Positions 1 through 3,230 of a stretch of DNA of 5,898 nt are shown here, one piece after another. The position numbers were made by a program, and so were the translations under genes. The stretch spans positions 1 to 5,898 of the forward strand of contig JAGWUU010000200.1 in assembly GCA_028868335.1 (NCBI GenBank), given 5' to 3'. Origin of the DNA: Sphingomonadales bacterium. GTDB lineage: Bacteria; Pseudomonadota; Alphaproteobacteria; Sphingomonadales; Sphingomonadaceae. Position 1 is the stretch's first letter, and each line of letters opens with the position of its first letter. The notes below the pieces were generated by a model. It made no database searches. It was not told where the DNA came from and saw only the letters and a list, made by a program, of their open reading frames with translations.

Positions 1-725
1 AGGCCCTTGGGGCAGACGTTGGCGCAGTTCATGATGGTGTGGCAGCGATAGAGGCGGAAGGGATCTTCCAGCTCGTCGAGCCGCTCGCCGGTCATCTCGT
101 CGCGGCTGTCGGCCAGCCAGCGATAGGCCTGGAGCAGGATCGCCGGGCCGAGGAACTTGTCGCTGTTCCACCAGTAGCTCGGACACGAAGTGCTGCAGCA
201 GGCGCACAGGATGCATTCGTAGAGCCCATCGAGCTTCTCGCGCTGCTCGGGGCTTTGCAACCGCTCCTTGCCCGAGGGCGTGGTGCTGACGGTTTGCAGC
301 CACGGGCGGATCGAGGCGTACTGCGCGTAGAAATGGGTGAAATCGGGAACGAGGTCCTTGATTACGTCCATGTGCGGCAGCGGGGTGATGCGAACTCCGC
401 CCTTCAGGTCCTCGATCGCGGTGGTGCAGGCAAGGCCATTGCGACCGTTCATGTTCATCGCACAGGAACCGCAGATCCCTTCGCGGCATGACCGGCGGAA
501 GGTAAGGGTCGGATCCATCTCCGACTTAATCTTGATCAGCGCGTCCAGCACCATCGGCCCGCAGTTGTCGAGATCAATCTCGAAGGTGTCATAGCGGGGG
601 TTCTCGCCGCTGTCGGGGTCGTAGCGATAGACGGTGAAGGCCTTCACTCGGTTGGCGCCGGTGGCGGCAAATTTGCGGCCCTTGCCGGTGATCTTGCTGT
701 TCGCGGGAAGAGTGAAAGTCGCCAT
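1..725 (-). CDS. sdhB: Succinate dehydrogenase iron-sulfur subunit (SdhB), 3' end missing
   Basis: SdhB carries electrons from the FAD subunit SdhA through three Fe-S clusters to quinone in respiratory complex II (TCA cycle, inner face of the cytoplasmic membrane). Reading the minus strand from the ATG at 725-723 gives about 241 uninterrupted residues beginning MATFTLPANSKITGKG. All cluster ligands are visible: [2Fe-2S] C80, C85, C88 and C100; [4Fe-4S] C171, C174, C177 and C238; [3Fe-4S] C181, C228 and C234. The 181-228 spacing equals the 159-206 spacing of E. coli SdhB. The frame runs off the left edge just after the CPKGL motif; the family is usually about 260 residues, so roughly 20 are missing. 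The start is supported by an AGGGA Shine-Dalgarno on the minus strand (731-735), five bases before the ATG. The upstream neighbour is an HTH regulator, not sdhA, which is unusual because sdhB normally follows sdhA. The family call is very secure. Confidence 0.97.
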   Translation of the reverse strand, partial: MATFTLPANSKITGKGRKFAATGANRVKAFTVYRYDPDSGENPRYDTFEIDLDNCGPMVLDALIKIKSEMDPTLTFRRSCREGICGSCAMNMNGRNGLACTTAIEDLKGGVRITPLPHMDVIKDLVPDFTHFYAQYASIRPWLQTVSTTPSGKERLQSPEQREKLDGLYECILCACCSTSCPSYWWNSDKFLGPAILLQAYRWLADSRDEMTGERLDELEDPFRLYRCHTIMNCANVCPKG

Positions 726-730
726 GTCGT

Positions 731-735
731 TCCCT
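731..735 (-). promoter_or_regulatory. Ribosome binding site of sdhB
   Basis: The minus strand reads AGGGA, then five bases, then the ATG at 725-723. This fixes the sdhB start, because the protein from this ATG also begins exactly where SdhB homologues begin. Confidence 0.7.
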
Positions 736-736
736 G

Positions 737-780
737 TCGCTAACCGAGGCTGCGTGCCGCCTTGCGGCTCTCTCTAGCGA
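737..780 (-). promoter_or_regulatory. Possible hairpin in the sdhB leader, ending next to the Shine-Dalgarno
   Basis: The plus strand carries TCGCTA (737-742) and its exact inverse TAGCGA (775-780). Nested between them is GCCGC (756-760), CTT, GCGGC (764-768), a perfect 5-base-pair stem with a 3-base loop. On the sdhB transcript the outer stem would end one base before the sequence carrying the AGGGA ribosome binding site. The inner and outer stems are separated by unequal unpaired stretches (13 and 6 bases), so the fold is imperfect. It may be chance in GC-rich DNA or may influence sdhB translation. It exists in the RNA only if transcription starts upstream of 780. Confidence 0.3.
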
Positions 781-822
781 TTCGGTGCCTCGGGGCAAGG
801 TCAGAACGTGGAAAAATGCGAA

Positions 823-844
823 TGCGCCAGGCGGCCTTGGCGCA
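823..844 (-). terminator. Candidate intrinsic terminator after the HTH regulator gene
   Basis: TGCGCCA (823-829) and TGGCGCA (838-844) form a perfect 7-base-pair GC-rich stem around an 8-base loop. Read on the minus strand, the stem is followed by TTCGCATTTTT, so the run of T begins six bases after the stem. The hairpin lies 74 bases beyond the regulator stop codon at 919 and before sdhB, the right place to end the regulator transcript. The offset and short T-run make it a weak terminator, so read-through into sdhB is possible. Confidence 0.42.
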
Positions 845-918
845 CCACCGTCCAATGGTTCGGAGGGCACTCGAGCCGGACGGGAAAAACTGCGCCGCCC
901 CGGACCGCGTCCGAACGC

Positions 919-1452
919 CTATCCGCCAAGAACGTGCCGCAATTGCACCAGCGAGATTGCGACGGTCAATCCCAGCACCGCGCAGGCCAGAACGCCCATG
1001 ATGAGGAGCACGGTGCAGCCCAGGCGATACCAAAGCCGGTTTGGTCCGCCGAGGGCGGAATCTATCCCGAAAAAGAGGTTGGAGGGTTGCGACCCGATCG
1101 GATTCATCGCCAGCAAGGGCGTGGTAGAAACCCCGGCACCCTCCGGTTCGGCCTGCTGCGCTTCTGCCCCGTCGTGCTGAAGATGGATCGACTTACCTGT
1201 AACCGAATTACTGGTCGGAATTGTAAGAACGACGGTGCTTGTCCGGCGATAAAGCCTGGCGATCTGGCTGCGCGGCATGCCGCCAAGACGCTGCCGGATC
1301 ACCTCGATCCGCTGGTTTACCGCCGATTCGGAAATACCTAATTTTCGGGCTATTTCCTTGCTGGTCATACCCTCGGAAACAAGGGCAAGAACTTCGCGCT
1401 GCTTGTCGGTCAGCGCGTTGAGGGCGACTGTCTGTTCGATGATGTCATCCAT
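919..1452 (-). CDS. LuxR/GerE-type HTH regulator with a C-terminal transmembrane anchor
   Basis: This 177-residue protein is probably a membrane-tethered transcription factor. Residues about 11-70 form a LuxR/GerE-type helix-turn-helix: LTDKQREVLALVSEGMTSKE, then IARKLGIS and ESAVNQRIEVIRQRLGG. The recognition helix has SAVNQRI where classical LuxR proteins have TVKxHI, a variant I associate with small sphingomonad regulators. Residues 71-140 are a low-complexity linker without a recognisable sensor domain. Residues about 146-169 are one strongly hydrophobic helix (CTVLLIMGVLACAVLGLTVA and four more residues), flanked by R143 and R172, with only a short tail after it. This predicts a cytoplasmic N-terminus and a tail anchor. 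No response-regulator receiver or autoinducer domain is present. The ATG at 1452-1450 is the only plausible in-frame start before an upstream stop, although no strong Shine-Dalgarno precedes it. The gene diverges from the methyltransferase gene and is followed by sdhB on the same strand. Target genes are unknown. Confidence 0.85.
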   Translation of the reverse strand: MDDIIEQTVALNALTDKQREVLALVSEGMTSKEIARKLGISESAVNQRIEVIRQRLGGMPRSQIARLYRRTSTVVLTIPTSNSVTGKSIHLQHDGAEAQQAEPEGAGVSTTPLLAMNPIGSQPSNLFFGIDSALGGPNRLWYRLGCTVLLIMGVLACAVLGLTVAISLVQLRHVLGG

Positions 1453-1487
1453 GGCGCACGCGCGATAGTCTTGCCCTTGGCTGGCAG

Positions 1488-1499
1488 CAAATACATTTG
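1488..1499. promoter_or_regulatory. 12-base palindrome, candidate operator
   Basis: CAAAT (1488-1492), AC, ATTTG (1495-1499) is a perfect inverted repeat in a GC-rich intergenic region, starting 36 bases upstream of the regulator start codon. LuxR/GerE-type HTH proteins typically bind as dimers to inverted repeats, so an autoregulatory operator is plausible. It overlaps the best -10-like sequence for the regulator, which would suit repression. That the regulator binds here is inference; a single copy is seen. Confidence 0.35.
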
Positions 1500-1595
1500 T
1501 CGATCAGGCGATTGTCGCGCGGCCAACCCGCATTCATTTTTTCCAAGCCTTCCCCAAGCCGCTGTTTACGTGCAGCATCGCGGCAGCCTGGACGA

Positions 1596-1603
1596 GGAAG
1601 GAG
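1596..1603 (+). promoter_or_regulatory. Strong ribosome binding site of the methyltransferase gene
   Basis: GGAAGGAG ends six bases before the ATG at 1610-1612, within a purine-only run from 1595 to the start codon. It is the best Shine-Dalgarno in the window and decides the start of the methyltransferase. Confidence 0.8.
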
Positions 1604-1609
1604 AAGAGG

Positions 1610-2236
1610 ATGAGCGGCGAAAGCTGGTACGAGCGGCACATTGTTCCGCGCCTCATTCGCTGTGCCTGCGGCGCGCCTGCGATCATGGCGCTGCGCCAAC
1701 GGGTCGTTCCCCTGGCCGCGGGCCGGGTGTTTGAAATCGGCTGCGGGGGCGGCATCAACCAGGCCTTCTACGATCCGGCGCGAATCACGTCCTATTGTGG
1801 CATGGACCCATCTGCCAAGGGCCTTGCCTATGCTCGCGATGCGGCAGCGGCGAAGGGCTGGACTGCTGACATTCGCGAGGGGGTGGGGGAGGCGATTCCC
1901 TTTCCGGACGCCAGCTTCGATTGCGTGGTCTGCACCTTTACCCTCTGTTCGGTGGCTGATCAGCGCGGGACGCTGGACGAGCTGCGCCGCGTTCTCAAGC
2001 CCGGGGGGCGGCTGCTCTATGCCGAGCACGGCAGGGCTCCCGATGCGGGTGTCGCCAGATGGCAGGACCGAATCGAACCGGTGTGGAAGCGGCTGGCGGG
2101 CGGTTGCCACCTGACCCGCCCGATCAGCGCGGCGATCGCCGATGCCGGTTTCGAAACGCGCGAATTGGGGCGGCGCTATGTCCCGAAAACGCCGCGCTTC
2201 GCAGGATGGGTCGAATGGGGCGAGGCCGTGCGGTGA
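1610..2236 (+). CDS. Class I SAM-dependent methyltransferase, METTL7/TMT1-like
   Basis: This 208-residue protein should transfer a methyl group from S-adenosylmethionine to an unknown acceptor. The Rossmann-fold signatures are in order: motif I FEIGCGGG (41-48), the acidic end of strand 2 in GMDP (64-67), motif II/III region PFPDASFDCVVCTFTLCSV (97-115), and post-strand-4 RRVLKPGGRLLYAEH (126-140). The stretch CTFTLCSV, RRVLKPGG, EH, W-Q, P-W and GCHLTR (165-170) is the pattern I recall from animal METTL7A/B (TMT1), which methylate thiols. Those proteins have an N-terminal membrane anchor that is absent here, so this one is probably soluble. The substrate cannot be deduced; small thiols, lipids and quinone precursors are all possible. 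It begins after a strong Shine-Dalgarno, diverges from the HTH regulator, and ends base-to-base against the convergent hydrolase gene. The methyltransferase call is secure; the subfamily is from recalled sequence. Confidence 0.93.
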   Translation: MSGESWYERHIVPRLIRCACGAPAIMALRQRVVPLAAGRVFEIGCGGGINQAFYDPARITSYCGMDPSAKGLAYARDAAAAKGWTADIREGVGEAIPFPDASFDCVVCTFTLCSVADQRGTLDELRRVLKPGGRLLYAEHGRAPDAGVARWQDRIEPVWKRLAGGCHLTRPISAAIADAGFETRELGRRYVPKTPRFAGWVEWGEAVR

Positions 2237-3217
2237 TCAGAAGGACCGCACTTCGCCGACCTTGAGGATCCAGGCATTGGCCTCGCCATATTGCTGCTCG
2301 AGCGCTGCCCGGCGAAACCGCGCAGGTGCCTCGAACGGATCTTCGGGGGTCAGCATGATACTGCCCCAATGCATTCCGATCGCCACGCGAGCGCGGATGT
2401 CGCGGGCGATCTGGACGGCTTCCTCCGGCGTGGCATGGCTGGATTCCATGATGATCCGCGGCTCGTAGGCGCCAATCCCGATAAGCGCGACATCGAAGGG
2501 TCCGGCTCGTTCGCCGATTTCCCGAAAGACCTCGCCATAGCCGGTGTCGCCGCCAAACCAGACCTTCCTGTCACCGCCTGCGATCGCCATCGAGGCCCAC
2601 AGGGTCTGGTCGCGATCGAACGGTCCCCGCCCGGAAAAGTGGACAGCGGGAAGGGCAGTGACGGCTACGCCGTCAACCGACCAATCCTGCCACCAGTCGA
2701 GTTCGGTTATCCGGACATAGCCCTGGCGGCGCAGCAGCGTCCCGACGCCGAGCGGGCAAACAACCGGTGTCTCCGCGCGCCAGCGATAGGACTGCAACGC
2801 ACGGGTATCGATGTGATCGTAGTGGTTGTGGCTGATGACGATGAGATCGAGCCGGGGCAGTTCCTCGGCAGGCAGCGCGGGCGATAGAAAACGTTTGGGA
2901 CCAAAACCGAACGGACCGGCCGCGGCTGACAGAAACGGATCGGTGAGGATCAGCTTGCCCCTAAGCTTCAGGGCGAAGCAGGCGTGCCCCAGCCAGCAAA
3001 GCTGTCCATCGGCCAGGGCCGCAAGATCGGGCTTGCCGGGAAGGGCAAGATCGGCGGGCAGCGGCGGCAGTTTCGCCACCCGCATGTCCCACAGCAGGAA
3101 CTTCATGAAATCGCGCAATCGTGCCCGGCGCGGCGGGCTTCCCGGTGGATTGCGAAACCCCCCGCCCGGCCGGTGATGCGCGGGAAGCGCGGCTGGCTGG
3201 GCAGGGGGATCGCTCAT
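2237..3217 (-). CDS. NAPE-PLD-like metallo-beta-lactamase-fold hydrolase
   Basis: The protein has 326 residues and resembles N-acylphosphatidylethanolamine phospholipase D, a zinc phosphodiesterase. The metal ligands are all present: SHNHYDH gives H130, H132, D134 and H135, then H193, D224 in GGDTGY and H283 in MHWG. The D224-H283 spacing of 59 equals that of human NAPE-PLD (D284-H343). Further shared motifs are FRNP (21-24), WLGHACF (76-82), TDPFLS (92-97) and IGAYEPR (248-254). No signal peptide or membrane helix is evident, so it is probably cytoplasmic. Bacterial relatives include many without a proven substrate, so phospholipid cleavage is not assured. The start at 3217 is kept because FRNP lies upstream of the next methionine (M38). 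It lies 13 bases after the rne stop without a clear Shine-Dalgarno, suggesting co-transcription and perhaps translational coupling with rne. Its stop abuts that of the convergent methyltransferase. Confidence 0.92.
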   Translation of the reverse strand: MSDPPAQPAALPAHHRPGGGFRNPPGSPPRRARLRDFMKFLLWDMRVAKLPPLPADLALPGKPDLAALADGQLCWLGHACFALKLRGKLILTDPFLSAAAGPFGFGPKRFLSPALPAEELPRLDLIVISHNHYDHIDTRALQSYRWRAETPVVCPLGVGTLLRRQGYVRITELDWWQDWSVDGVAVTALPAVHFSGRGPFDRDQTLWASMAIAGGDRKVWFGGDTGYGEVFREIGERAGPFDVALIGIGAYEPRIIMESSHATPEEAVQIARDIRARVAIGMHWGSIMLTPEDPFEAPARFRRAALEQQYGEANAWILKVGEVRSF

Positions 3218-3230
3218 TCAGTAAGCGGGA

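Larger units (their letters stand above)
1453..1609. promoter_or_regulatory. Divergent intergenic region between the regulator and the methyltransferase
   Basis: These 157 bases hold no credible gene and must contain the promoters of the leftward regulator and the rightward methyltransferase. The centre is more AT-rich than its surroundings (1488-1500 and 1531-1543). Only weak promoter-like hexamers are seen: on the minus strand GCGACA, 17 bases, TGTATT for the regulator; on the plus strand TTGTCG at 1512-1517 followed by CATTTT at 1535-1540. Neither matches consensus well, so exact promoters are not called. Confidence 0.5.

Noticed and set aside
39..594. Plus-strand open frames over the sdhB region
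   Set aside because: The minus strand encodes SdhB with all iron-sulfur ligands; these are reverse-strand shadows.
771..798. Promoter-like TTGCCC, 16 bases, TAGAGA on the minus strand before sdhB
   Set aside because: It matches consensus poorly, and a start just downstream of it would remove the outer stem of the leader hairpin. It is too weak to call without transcript data.
740..1341. Several open frames on both strands across the 726-918 gap and the HTH gene
   Set aside because: They overlap the HTH gene in other frames, have Arg/Pro-rich shadow composition and show no family resemblance or ribosome binding site.
1546..1561. AAGCC-TTCCCC-AAGCC direct repeat in the divergent promoter region
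   Set aside because: Five-base direct repeats with a short spacer are expected by chance; no further copies or symmetry are seen.
1445..2110. Minus-strand open frame (221 codons) opposite the methyltransferase
   Set aside because: The plus strand holds a complete methyltransferase with a strong Shine-Dalgarno; the antisense frame has no recognisable motif.
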